NCBI GenBank assembly: GCA_023259875.1
Contig: JALRFL010000024.1
Coordinates: 1-11,732, forward strand
Length of the DNA: 11,732 nucleotides
From: Alphaproteobacteria bacterium
GTDB taxonomy: Bacteria > Pseudomonadota > Alphaproteobacteria > Puniceispirillales > UBA1172
Reading direction: 5' to 3'
Part shown: piece by piece, positions 1-8,077 of the stretch
How the letters are laid out: each line of letters starts with the position of its first letter
How positions within the stretch are numbered: position 1 is the stretch's first letter
The notes under the pieces: model-generated
Told to the model about the DNA's origin: nothing
The model's input: only the letters and a program-made list of their open reading frames with translations
Database searches by the model: none
Program-made: the position numbers and the translations under genes

Positions 1-1463
1 GCATCCGCACCGGCTTTCGCCCCATCCTGCATAGCATCTGCCACGCCAAAAATACCATTGCATCCTCCGACACAAATCGCGGCCTCATGATATTCAGAAG
101 GGCGGAAACATACTTGCTGTTCATCCCAACGGATTTTACCACGAGCCTGTGAGTGCAGGTTCACCACAGGGGTAAAGCCGCCAGACATCGCCACCAAATC
201 CGCATCAAGATAAAAGGGCTGACCCGTCACTTGCCCTGTTGCTGGATTTATCGCGGCAATTTTAAGCGAACCAACATGACGTGTGCCTTTGGCATCAAGC
301 ACAGCATGACCATTATGAACAGGGATTCCGGCCTGCATCACCTGACCGACTAACACAGACGAAGGGGCAGGGCGTTGATCCACCACGGCGGCGACTTTTA
401 CCCCTGCATGGTGAAGCGCTAAGGCCGTTTTATAGGCGTCATCATTATTGGTATAAACCACCGCCCGATGACCGGGGATCACCGCATAACGATGGATATA
501 ACTGCGCACTGCGCCAGCCATCATGACACCGGGTTTATCATTGCCGCCAAACACCAGGGGCCTTTCGTGAACCCCTTGAGCCAAGACCACCTGATTGGCG
601 CGAATCTTCCACAACCGCTGGCGCGGTAAATGCGCTGGGCGTTCGGCCAAATGGTCACTGATTTTTTCAGCCAAGGTCAGGAAGTTTTGATCCATATAAC
701 CAAAGCATTGTGTCCGCGTCAGCATGGTCACATGGCTTAGGCCGCTAAGTTCTTTGACGGTTTCCGAAATCCATGCGGCGGCAGGCTTGCCATCCAGAAG
801 GGTGTCAGCCTCGGATAACATCCACCCACCAAACTCAGCCCCTTCGTCAACGATCATAACCCTTGCCCCAGAGCGTCCGGCGCTAAGCGCTGCGGATAAT
901 CCGGCAACGCCGCCACCAACGATCAGAACATCCACATGACGGTGGGTTTTTTCATAACGATCAGGGTCATTATGGTCGCTAGCGGCCTTTCCAAGTCCGG
1001 CGGCGCGGCGAATCACAGGCTCATAAATATTTTTCCAGAACATGGCTGGAAACATAAAGGTTTTATAATAGAAACCTGCAGGAAACAGCCGCCCAATGAC
1101 AGAATTGATCGCGCCAATATCAAAGCCTAGCGACGGCCAACGGTTTTGGCTTACGGCTTTCAGCCCATCATAAAGGCTAACCTCGGTGGCGCGAATATTT
1201 GGGGCTTGATAAGCCCCATCACCGATTTGCATAAGCGCATTTGGTTCATCATAACCGGCAGTGAGGATACCCCTTGGGCGGTGATATTTGAACGATCTGC
1301 CGACCAGATGAATACCATTAGCCAACAGAGCCGAGGCAAGGGTATCGCCTTCATATCCGGCGAAACGCTTGCCATCAAAGGTAAACTCTACGGCTTTCTT
1401 GCGGTTGATATGACCACCTTTGGCCAGACGCATGACGCCTTGTTTTTTGGACAATTTGCTCAT
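1..1463 (-). CDS. soxA: Sarcosine oxidase subunit alpha, partial (C-terminus beyond window)
   Basis: This is the large subunit of heterotetrameric sarcosine oxidase, a cytoplasmic enzyme that oxidises sarcosine to glycine and passes the one-carbon unit to tetrahydrofolate. The frame is open for 487 codons from the ATG at 1463 to the left edge. Visible are an N-terminal ferredoxin-like region (residues about 20-100, with the stretch VGRSFKYHRPRGI) and a Rossmann dinucleotide-binding loop IVGGGVAGLSAALSAG at 181-196, followed by IVDE at 204-207. A second glycine-rich segment near 465-487 reads GGCNGIFGVADAMQDGAKAG. Family members are about 1000 residues, so roughly half is present; the C-terminal GcvT-like folate domain lies outside. 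The start is set by an AAAGGAGG Shine-Dalgarno sequence inside the soxD tail, and the ATG overlaps the soxD stop as ATGA, implying coupled translation. The frame is intact over all the visible length. Confidence 0.95.
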   Translation of the reverse strand, partial: MSKLSKKQGVMRLAKGGHINRKKAVEFTFDGKRFAGYEGDTLASALLANGIHLVGRSFKYHRPRGILTAGYDEPNALMQIGDGAYQAPNIRATEVSLYDGLKAVSQNRWPSLGFDIGAINSVIGRLFPAGFYYKTFMFPAMFWKNIYEPVIRRAAGLGKAASDHNDPDRYEKTHRHVDVLIVGGGVAGLSAALSAGRSGARVMIVDEGAEFGGWMLSEADTLLDGKPAAAWISETVKELSGLSHVTMLTRTQCFGYMDQNFLTLAEKISDHLAERPAHLPRQRLWKIRANQVVLAQGVHERPLVFGGNDKPGVMMAGAVRSYIHRYAVIPGHRAVVYTNNDDAYKTALALHHAGVKVAAVVDQRPAPSSVLVGQVMQAGIPVHNGHAVLDAKGTRHVGSLKIAAINPATGQVTGQPFYLDADLVAMSGGFTPVVNLHSQARGKIRWDEQQVCFRPSEYHEAAICVGGCNGIFGVADAMQDGAKAGAD

Positions 1464-1825
1464 GCCTTGCCTCCTTTGGCCGAAGACGGTTTGGCCGCCG
1501 CTTCAGATGCGGTTTTGCGGCGCCATGATCCAGCATAAGCCGCTTTGCCAGCGTCGGTTTTTGGTAGGCTTCCCATAGGATAGATTTCTAAAAACGCATG
1601 GCTGACGGTATCCCGCGCGGCATTAAACCAACGGCGACAACCAGCATCGTGACACCAGCGTTCCAGAAAAACCCCTTTCGGGTTATCACGCCAGAACAGA
1701 TATTCCGCAAACTCCGCGTCGGTAATGCTGTTCTCGGCAAGTGGGCGTGCGATATGGGCTTCTCCACCGCAAGAAAACTCGGTTTCGTCGCGTGGGCCGC
1801 AATGGGGGCAATCAATCAGCAACAT
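1460..1825 (-). CDS. soxD: Sarcosine oxidase subunit delta
   Basis: This is the small zinc-binding delta subunit of heterotetrameric sarcosine oxidase, 121 residues. The expected metal ligands are all present: C6 and C9 in DCPHCGPR, and H59 and C63 in RWCHDAGCRRWF. Known family members place their ligands in the same pattern. The core with SFVHAFLEIYP-like sequence (VSHAFLEIYPMG) is followed by an Ala/Lys/Ser-rich tail from about residue 100, and that tail's DNA also carries the soxA ribosome binding site. The start ATG lies 26 bases after the soxB stop and is preceded by GAGGGA at a suitable distance. The gene overlaps soxA by 4 bases. The order soxB-soxD-soxA is the usual one for this operon, which leaves little doubt about the identity. 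Confidence 0.96.
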   Translation of the reverse strand: MLLIDCPHCGPRDETEFSCGGEAHIARPLAENSITDAEFAEYLFWRDNPKGVFLERWCHDAGCRRWFNAARDTVSHAFLEIYPMGSLPKTDAGKAAYAGSWRRKTASEAAAKPSSAKGGKA

Positions 1826-1851
1826 GGCTTTCTATCCCTCTTCTCTGTGAT

Positions 1852-3147
1852 CTAGTGGGCAACGCCAGCCGCGCCATGCTCATCAATCAGCAAGCCAGTC
1901 TGGAAACGGTCAAGCGCGTAGGGGGCAGCGATCTTGTTTGGCCGATCATGAGCAATCAAATCAGCAAAAACATGACCAGAGCCAGGGGTCGCTTTAAAAC
2001 CACCTGTTCCCCAACCACAATTAAAATAAAGCCCTTTGACATCAGTTTTGGAAATAATAGGTGAGGCATCTGGGCAAGTATCAACAATGCCGCCCCAATG
2101 CCGCAACATCCGCAAGCGTGACAAAATGGGGAAAATCTCAACCGCGGCGGCAATCATATGCTCAGGCACAGGGAATGATCCGCGTTGGGCATAGGAATTG
2201 TATTTATCCACCCCAGCGCCAAGCACCATTTCGCCCTTATCCGACTGGCTGATATACATATGTACCGCATTAGACATAATCACCGTATCCAGTTCAGGCT
2301 TAATTGGTTCAGATACCAAGGCCTGTAACGGGCGGCTGGCAATCGGCAGGCGAACATCGGCCATAGCGCCCAAGACAGAACAATGCCCAGCCACAACACA
2401 GCCGACTTTAGGGGCTTTGATAAAGCCTTTGGTGGTTTCGACACCTTCGATGCGATTCCCCTTGCGGCGCAAACCAGTGACTTCACAATTCTGGATGATA
2501 TCGACCCCTAGGTCATCTGCCGCTCTGGCATAGCCCCACGCCACGGCATCATGGCGAGCCGTGCCGCCACGGCGTTGCAAAAATCCCCCCATCACCGGAT
2601 AGCGGATGGATGGATCAATATTGATCATGGGAACTAATTTTTTAATTTGATCAGGGTTCAGAACATCACTGTCGATGCCATTGAGCCGGATCGCATGAAC
2701 CCGGCGAGACATTTCACGCAATTCATGCCAGCTATGGGCAATGGTAAGAACGCCGCGTTGGCTAAACATCAAGTTAAAGTTCAAATCTTGGGTCAGGCCT
2801 TCCCATAACTTAAGCGCATGATCATAAATCGCCGCGCTTTCGTCCCACATATAGTTGGACCGGATAATGGTGGTATTGCGCCCGGTGTTACCGCCACCAA
2901 GCCAGCCTTTTTCAACCACTGCGATATTGGTCATGCGATGAACCGCCGCCAAATAATATGCGGTAGCTAGGCCATGCCCACCGCCACCAATAATGATGGC
3001 GTCATAGGATTTCTTTGGCTCTGGCGAACGCCACGCGCGCTGCCAATTTTGATGATAGCTCCGCGCGTTCCGCAACAAAGAGAAAATTGAATATTTGGGT
3101 TTGCCGCCGGGTAATCTTCTTGCCCCACGATCAGGACTTTCAGCCAT
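1852..3147 (-). CDS. soxB: Sarcosine oxidase subunit beta
   Basis: This is the catalytic flavoprotein subunit of heterotetrameric sarcosine oxidase (DAO-fold oxidoreductase), 431 residues. The FAD-binding dinucleotide loop is IIIGGGGHGLATAYYLA at 51-67, with the acceptor acidic residue in VVEKGWLG near 78-84. The segment GNTGRNTTIIRSNY at 86-99 is highly characteristic of the family. H199 in GGTARHDAVAWG aligns by context with the histidine that carries covalent FMN in characterised enzymes. The C-terminal flavin-contacting segment is FNCGWGTGGFKATPGSG. The protein has some 20 more N-terminal residues than the shortest family members; I kept the ATG at 3147 because an AAGGGG Shine-Dalgarno sequence precedes it and the next in-frame Met lies inside the FAD fold. 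It is the first visible gene of soxBDA and is divergent from the M20 amidohydrolase gene. Confidence 0.96.
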   Translation of the reverse strand: MAESPDRGARRLPGGKPKYSIFSLLRNARSYHQNWQRAWRSPEPKKSYDAIIIGGGGHGLATAYYLAAVHRMTNIAVVEKGWLGGGNTGRNTTIIRSNYMWDESAAIYDHALKLWEGLTQDLNFNLMFSQRGVLTIAHSWHELREMSRRVHAIRLNGIDSDVLNPDQIKKLVPMINIDPSIRYPVMGGFLQRRGGTARHDAVAWGYARAADDLGVDIIQNCEVTGLRRKGNRIEGVETTKGFIKAPKVGCVVAGHCSVLGAMADVRLPIASRPLQALVSEPIKPELDTVIMSNAVHMYISQSDKGEMVLGAGVDKYNSYAQRGSFPVPEHMIAAAVEIFPILSRLRMLRHWGGIVDTCPDASPIISKTDVKGLYFNCGWGTGGFKATPGSGHVFADLIAHDRPNKIAAPYALDRFQTGLLIDEHGAAGVAH

Positions 3148-3189
3148 GGTCTGCCCCTTCTCAAGAAATCGTAAATGTTGGACAACGCG

Positions 3190-3233
3190 ATTATGCCAAC
3201 ATAGTTTTTTTATCCTGTCTTGCTGACGACAGG
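3190..3233 (-). promoter_or_regulatory. Candidate soxBDA promoter region with inverted repeat
   Basis: On the minus strand a CATAAT hexamer (3190-3195) would serve as a -10 element and place the start of transcription about 36 bases before the soxB ATG. No good -35 hexamer sits at the right distance. In its place is an inverted repeat, CCTGTC at 3214-3219 and GACAGG at 3228-3233 with an 8-base spacer, which would lie at about -31 to -50. That is a reasonable position for a transcription factor site controlling sarcosine use. It is not an intrinsic terminator: on the plus strand the T-run lies before the stem, and on the minus strand an A-run follows it. The repeat is seen directly; the regulatory role is inference. 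Confidence 0.3.
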
Positions 3234-3367
3234 TGATACTGCATCGCCGACACTTTAATCAACCCTTTTTTGTCATCAGCAAAGCGGCTGAACCCGGCTT
3301 GATCATCAGGGGGATGTTTCTGTTCAGATCTACTGATTATCCTTGAGCTAAAAAATACAAATAGATG

Positions 3368-3397
3368 ATGGCAAAGGTCAGATTTTGGCCTTATGAT
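3368..3397 (+). promoter_or_regulatory. Candidate promoter of the M20 amidohydrolase gene
   Basis: ATGGCA (3368-3373) and TATGAT (3392-3397) are separated by 18 bases and match the sigma-70 consensus at 4 of 6 and 5 of 6 positions. Transcription would begin near 3404, leaving a leader of about 25 bases before the ATG at 3429. This excludes the upstream in-frame ATG at 3393, which lies in the -10 itself. The assignment is a pattern match only. Confidence 0.3.
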
Positions 3398-3417
3398 TTT
3401 GTCCATAAATCTAGCAC

Positions 3418-3423
3418 AAGGAA
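3418..3423 (+). promoter_or_regulatory. Ribosome binding site deciding the amidohydrolase start
   Basis: AAGGAA lies 5 bases before the ATG at 3429. The alternative in-frame ATG at 3393 has no comparable purine run before it, and the 12 residues it would add (starting MILSINLAQG) do not look like the family N-terminus. The protein is therefore taken to begin MPVNNAIADQ. Confidence 0.7.
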
Positions 3424-3428
3424 CTATC

Positions 3429-4600
<1,172 letters not shown>

Positions 4601-4604
<4 letters not shown>

Positions 4605-5908
4605 CGCACTCTCACCAAATCGTTCCACCGGGTTGTATAAGACGGTGAGCGGAATTGCTGACGCATTTGCCATGACGGCTTGGTCGGGGCGTTGGTGTTA
4701 CGGCTTGGCATGACACCTTCGCTAGCGTGAAATAGCGTGCCGCGCCCCATTGCCGCGTTCACTTGATCCAACATGGCCATGCGCCGGCGGCTGGCGGCAT
4801 TTTGGGAATGGGGGCTGTCAGAGGGCTCAAGCCGCCACAGGCTTTTTTGCTCACTCCCATCACTCACCAGATCGGTCAGCATAACCCCAGCCTTATGATA
4901 GCGGAAACCGGGGCGGTAAAGTTGCCGGATCGCCTTGGTGGCGGCGGCGATAAAGGTGCTGGTATCGGCGATGGGTTCATCAAATCGCATTAAGGCGGCG
5001 TTGCTGTATTGGGGGTCTTGTGGGCGAAACCGATTGGTGCGGATAAAAACATAAAGCCCTGCCGCTAGGCTGCCTTGTTTGCGCAGTTTTTCTGCGGCGC
5101 GAGCAGTATAGCTGGCGGCGGCTTCCTCTAGGCTGGCGCGGTCACTAATCAGGCGACCAAAACTGCGCGATGACATGATATTCTGTTTTGCCTGCACGGT
5201 TTCAAGATCAAGACAAGAGCGGCCATTTAATTCATGTACGATGCGCTCGCCTACCACCGACAACGCCTTACGGATTTGCCGTGGGTCCGCCTGTTGCAAG
5301 CGAAGCGCGGTGGTGATCCCCATATCGCGTAAACGTTGCCCCCAGCGTTTGGATATCCCCCAGATATCCTCAACCGCGATATCGCCCAGCACACGCGGCA
5401 TCAAAACAGGGTCAGTCATCATATAAACGCCGTCGCTGGCATATTTCTTTGCGATACGATTAGCTAGCTTAGCCAGGGTTTTTGTCGCGGCTAGCCCGAC
5501 CGAAACGGGAATCCCTGTCCATTGCCGAATTGCTTGCCGCATCTGCCGCATCTGTTCCGGAAGACGCGCCGCATCACATCCGCTAAACCCAAGAAACGCC
5601 TCATCAATGGAGTAAATTTCTACATCAGGCGTGAACTGGCTCAAGGATTCCATCACCCGGCCTGACATATCCCCATAAAGGGGATAATTCGATGAAAACA
5701 CCTGCACCTGATGCCGCCGCATCATGGCGGTGTATTCATGAACGGGCGCCCCCATGGGGATGCCCAGGGATTTTGCCTCATCCGAGCGAGCGATGACACA
5801 GCCATCATTATTGGATAACACGACCACAGGCCGCCCCACTAACGCCGGATCAAAGACGCGTTCACAAGACACATAAAAATTATTGCAATCTACCAGCGCA
5901 AATAACAT
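4601..5908 (-). CDS. umuC: DNA polymerase V catalytic subunit UmuC (Y-family)
   Basis: This is the catalytic subunit of the error-prone translesion DNA polymerase, 435 residues. Catalytic acidic residues are D7 in ALVDCNNFYVSCERVF and D102/E103 in YSIDEAFLGF. Y12 aligns with the steric-gate tyrosine, and SNNDGCVIARSDEAK at 32-46 is the usual palm/finger block. The segment VSVGLAATKTLAKLANRIAKK at 135-155 and the helix-hairpin-helix region with IWGISKRWGQRL at 182-193 follow. The C-terminal tail SPSYTTRWNDLVRVR is typical of UmuC rather than DinB. QKSLW at 354-358 lies where the E. coli protein has its clamp-binding QLNLF motif and is a candidate for the same role. The ATG is 2 bases after the umuD stop, so the two are co-translated. 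The stop overlaps that of the convergent amidohydrolase gene. Confidence 0.96.
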
Positions 5909-5910
5909 GG

Positions 5911-6480
5911 CTAAACGCTATGGATCACATTGGTCACAACCCCCCAAATCACCATGTTGGTTTCATCGGTGACGGGAATCGGATCGTAACGGTCATTTTC
6001 AGGCATTAGCAAGGTTTGACCAGATTTATGGTGCAAGCGTTTGACCGTAAGCTGGCCATCAATCGCGGCGATAACAATTTTGCCGTGGCGCGCTTCAAGG
6101 CTACGGTCTACCACCAGAATATCATCTTCGTGGATGCCAGCCTTAATCATGCTATCCCCACTAACCCGAACAAAGAATGTTGCCGCCGGATGCTTGATCA
6201 GATGATCGTTGAGATCAAGGCTACCTTCAAGATGATCGTCTGCTGGTGAGGGGAAGCCCGCGGCAACAGCGCAACTAAATATTGGCAAGGCTTGCTTGCC
6301 GCCTGTGGCAACATATTCCAGCACTTCGTCAATCATGCTGATCGGCAGACGAACAGGTTTTGTGGCCTCACCATAGCGTCCTTGGCCTGTTGGTCGGCCT
6401 GCCCCGGGTCTGGCCCCGCCTCGCCCTTTTTTAGAGGTTTCGGTTGGCGAGAGCCCCTTTGATGCTGAGGATGTTGTCAT
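5911..6480 (-). CDS. umuD: UmuD, autoproteolytic subunit of DNA polymerase V, with N-terminal extension
   Basis: This is the LexA-like S24 protein that self-cleaves on RecA filaments to give UmuD', the partner of UmuC; 189 residues. S110 (SGDSM) and K147 (TVKRL) form the serine-lysine dyad, and A74-G75 in AVAAGFPSPADDH is the expected cleavage bond. All three sit exactly 50 residues later than S60, K97 and C24-G25 of E. coli UmuD. The extra N-terminal part is basic and Gly/Arg/Pro-rich (RGGARPGAGRPTG at 20-32) followed by GEATKPVRLP. I believe similar extensions occur in other proteobacterial UmuD homologues. The ATG at 6480 is preceded by AGGTGA at good spacing; a TTG at 6513 would add 11 residues but falls at or before the predicted transcription start. 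umuC follows after 2 bases. Confidence 0.94.
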   Translation of the reverse strand: MTTSSASKGLSPTETSKKGRGGARPGAGRPTGQGRYGEATKPVRLPISMIDEVLEYVATGGKQALPIFSCAVAAGFPSPADDHLEGSLDLNDHLIKHPAATFFVRVSGDSMIKAGIHEDDILVVDRSLEARHGKIVIAAIDGQLTVKRLHHKSGQTLLMPENDRYDPIPVTDETNMVIWGVVTNVIHSV

Positions 6481-6513
6481 GAGATTCACCTGACTGATAA
6501 AGCATATATTCAA

Positions 6514-6549
6514 ACAATATTAGAATATTGTACTTTATTCAAATGTCAA
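6514..6549 (-). promoter_or_regulatory. umuDC promoter with palindromic operator over the -10
   Basis: On the minus strand a perfect TTGACA (6544-6549) is followed after 16 bases by TATTCT (6522-6527), placing the transcription start near 6515 and leaving a leader of about 35 bases before umuD. The -10 sits inside a perfect 18-bp palindrome, ACAATATTAGAATATTGT (plus strand, 6514-6531; two 8-base arms around AG). A repressor bound there would block RNA polymerase. Because umuDC is normally under LexA, this is a candidate SOS operator, yet it lacks the GTTC-N7-GTTC direct repeat usual in Alphaproteobacteria and the CTG-N10-CAG box of Gammaproteobacteria. A heptamer ATTCAAA flanks both sides (6508-6514 and 6537-6543). 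Confidence 0.55.
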
Positions 6550-6557
6550 GTAGCATG

Positions 6558-6577
6558 ATCGCGCCAAATGCGCGGAT
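6558..6577 (-). terminator. Weak stem-loop after the carboxypeptidase gene
   Basis: CGCGC (6560-6564) and GCGCG (6570-6574) form a perfect 5-bp stem with a CAAAT loop. Allowing one bulged G, the stem extends by outer ATC/GAT pairs. It begins just past the stop codon of the D-alanyl-D-alanine carboxypeptidase gene and before the umuDC promoter, which suits a 3' end. No T-run follows on the minus strand, so it is not a classical intrinsic terminator and may only mark or protect the transcript end. Confidence 0.3.
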
Positions 6578-6579
6578 GA

Positions 6580-7824
6580 TTAGCCGGATTGCTGAATTTC
6601 CGGAATAGCCACACAAGAAATGCCTTTACGGAAAAGCTGAAGACAGGCTTGTCGGGCAATCGATTCATCAAATCCGTCAAAATGCACCTGCCAGAGCGTC
6701 AAAGTGCCATAGCGAATCTGGCGCAGATGCGCAGGTTGCTTAGAAAGGATGCTATCCGCGGCTTCACGCGCATCTCTGGCGGCGCGGTGGGCACTGGCTT
6801 GGCGTTCATAACTGCCAACTTGAATGCCCCAACTGATAATTTTTGTTTCTTGAACCGGCGCAGGGTCAGCAAGTTCGGGCCGTGCTGGTGGCACCGATAC
6901 CGCCACCGCCAATTCCCCTGAAGCGTTGTCGCGGCTGACCGTCAGAACATTCGGTTTAGGTGGTGGCGGCGTGACCGAGGTTGGGGCAGAAGGTTTCTTT
7001 TGCGGCACGAGCGTGGTTTCGGCATATTGCGGAATGCGCGCAAATTGTTTGTCCAGCAAATGCACCATATGCTGATCGCGTGATCGTCCCGTGCGGCCAC
7101 CAAACACCACCCCCACTAACCGAATGCCGCGGCGTTCCACGGTCGCCACCAGATTAAAGCCAGAGGCATTGATATAACCGGTTTTGATCCCATCCGTGCC
7201 AGAATAACTGCTGAGAAGGGTGTTGTGGTTTTTGAAACGGCGCCCGTTATATTCAAAGGATTTCGTTTTGAAGAGATGGAAGTAATGGGGAAAATCACGC
7301 CGGATGGCAATGGCAAGTTTTGCCATATCACGCGCGGTCGATTTCTGTTGCGAATGCGGAAGGCCAGATGCGTTGCGAAAGGTCGTCCGGCTCATCCCCA
7401 AGGCGTGTGCCTTGCGCGTCATTTTCTTGGCAAAGGCGCGCTCACTTTTTGCCAAATGTTCAGAGACCACGGTGGCGACATCATTGGCGGATTTAGTGAT
7501 CAACGCCATGATGGCATTTTCAACAGTAATGTAACTTCCCGGTTTAAGACCCAATTTTGAAGGCGAACGGCTAGCCGCCAGTTTGCTAACCTTCATTTTG
7601 GTATCCATCCGCACTTGGCCGTTGTCCAATGCCTCAAACAGCATATAAAGCGTCATAATTTTTGTCAGAGAAGCGGGGTAGAGCTGTTTGTCGGCGTTGC
7701 GCGAATACATCACCTCGCCGGTGTTCTCATTCACCACGATAGAGGCGTATTTCGCCTGAGCCACAGAGCCTAGCCCCGTCACTAGCGCAACAACCGCAAT
7801 CATAAGAACGATGAGGCGTTTCAT
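6580..7824 (-). CDS. dacF: D-alanyl-D-alanine carboxypeptidase (class C PBP5/6 type) with SPOR domain
   Basis: This is an exported penicillin-binding protein of family S11 that removes the terminal D-Ala from peptidoglycan stem peptides; 414 residues from the ATG at 7824. A signal peptide covers about residues 1-24 (KRLIVL, hydrophobic core, then VAQA before KYAS). The three active-site motifs are S52-L-T-K55 in YPASLTKIM, S112-A-N114 in TKSANDVA, and K214-T-G in TDGIKTGYINASG. A Pro-rich linker near 278-292 (TPPPPKPN) and a low-complexity stretch lead to a C-terminal SPOR domain at about 331-407 (SWGIQVGSYERQASAHRAA), which in known proteins binds septal denuded glycan. A GTG one codon upstream is possible, but AAGG sits 7 bases before the ATG, a better spacing. 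The gene symbol is a family label, not proof of orthology. It is divergent from clpSA. Confidence 0.93.
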   Translation of the reverse strand: MKRLIVLMIAVVALVTGLGSVAQAKYASIVVNENTGEVMYSRNADKQLYPASLTKIMTLYMLFEALDNGQVRMDTKMKVSKLAASRSPSKLGLKPGSYITVENAIMALITKSANDVATVVSEHLAKSERAFAKKMTRKAHALGMSRTTFRNASGLPHSQQKSTARDMAKLAIAIRRDFPHYFHLFKTKSFEYNGRRFKNHNTLLSSYSGTDGIKTGYINASGFNLVATVERRGIRLVGVVFGGRTGRSRDQHMVHLLDKQFARIPQYAETTLVPQKKPSAPTSVTPPPPKPNVLTVSRDNASGELAVAVSVPPARPELADPAPVQETKIISWGIQVGSYERQASAHRAARDAREAADSILSKQPAHLRQIRYGTLTLWQVHFDGFDESIARQACLQLFRKGISCVAIPEIQQSG

Positions 7825-7879
7825 CACAAAACCTTATCTTGAGAATATTTGGAATCCAGCACAACCATATCCTGATATG

Positions 7880-7907
7880 ATATTAGCACAGACCTCTGTT
7901 CAGTCAA
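7880..7907 (-). promoter_or_regulatory. Candidate promoter of the carboxypeptidase gene
   Basis: On the minus strand TTGACT (7902-7907, 5 of 6 to consensus) and TAATAT (7880-7885, 4 of 6) are separated by 16 bases. A TATCAT three bases further on is an alternative -10 at a 19-base spacing. Transcription would begin near 7873, some 50 bases before the ATG. A 14-bp perfect palindrome, CATATC-CT-GATATG (7866-7879), covers that start point and could be an operator or chance. Confidence 0.4.
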
Positions 7908-7998
7908 CGCGAGCGGAGGGAAAATCGTGTCGAAAACCGCCTGTAAATTCAGAATAGAAATAACAAAAGCCAAAGCCAGTCGCAGATCTGACCATTTC

Positions 7999-8033
7999 AT
8001 GAAAAACTGAAAGAAAATGAGTAGATTTTTCAT
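7999..8033. repeat. 8-bp perfect inverted repeat between the carboxypeptidase gene and clpS
   Basis: ATGAAAAA (7999-8006) and TTTTTCAT (8026-8033) are perfect inverse complements separated by 19 bases. The left arm also belongs to a 10-bp palindrome TTTCATGAAA (7995-8004). The repeat lies in the divergent region of about 250 bases, upstream of both genes. It is A/T-rich, so chance is a real possibility, and no known binding site is recognised. Confidence 0.3.
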
Positions 8034-8043
8034 CCAAAGGTCT

Positions 8044-8072
8044 TTCATTACTGGAAAATATGATCATATAAT
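8044..8072 (+). promoter_or_regulatory. Candidate clpSA promoter with perfect TATAAT
   Basis: A perfect TATAAT (8067-8072) has a weak TTCATT (8044-8049) 17 bases upstream. Transcription from it would start at about 8078-8080, exactly at the first possible clpS ATG. Either clpS is then leaderless, or the second in-frame ATG at 8099 is used, or another promoter further upstream gives a longer leader. Confidence 0.4.
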
Positions 8073-8077
8073 TCACT

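Noticed and set aside
1146..1538. A 130-residue plus-strand open frame opposite soxA and soxD.
   Set aside because: It is antisense to clearly homologous SoxA and SoxD coding sequence, and has no family resemblance.
3393..3428. An earlier in-frame ATG for the amidohydrolase.
   Set aside because: It lies in the predicted -10 element and has no ribosome binding site; the ATG at 3429 has AAGGAA at good spacing.
6481..6513. A TTG start adding 11 residues to UmuD.
   Set aside because: It coincides with the predicted transcription start, and the ATG at 6480 has a good ribosome binding site.
6481..6580. A standard GTTC-N7-GTTC (GAAC-N7-GAAC) LexA box.
   Set aside because: I looked for it on both strands upstream of umuD and did not find the core tetramers at that spacing.
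7824..8048. A 74-residue minus-strand open frame before dacF, hydrophobic, ending in a TGATG overlap with the dacF start.
   Set aside because: No ribosome binding site is seen, the predicted dacF promoter lies inside it, and its second half has no recognisable protein character. It is probably chance, although the overlap is suggestive.
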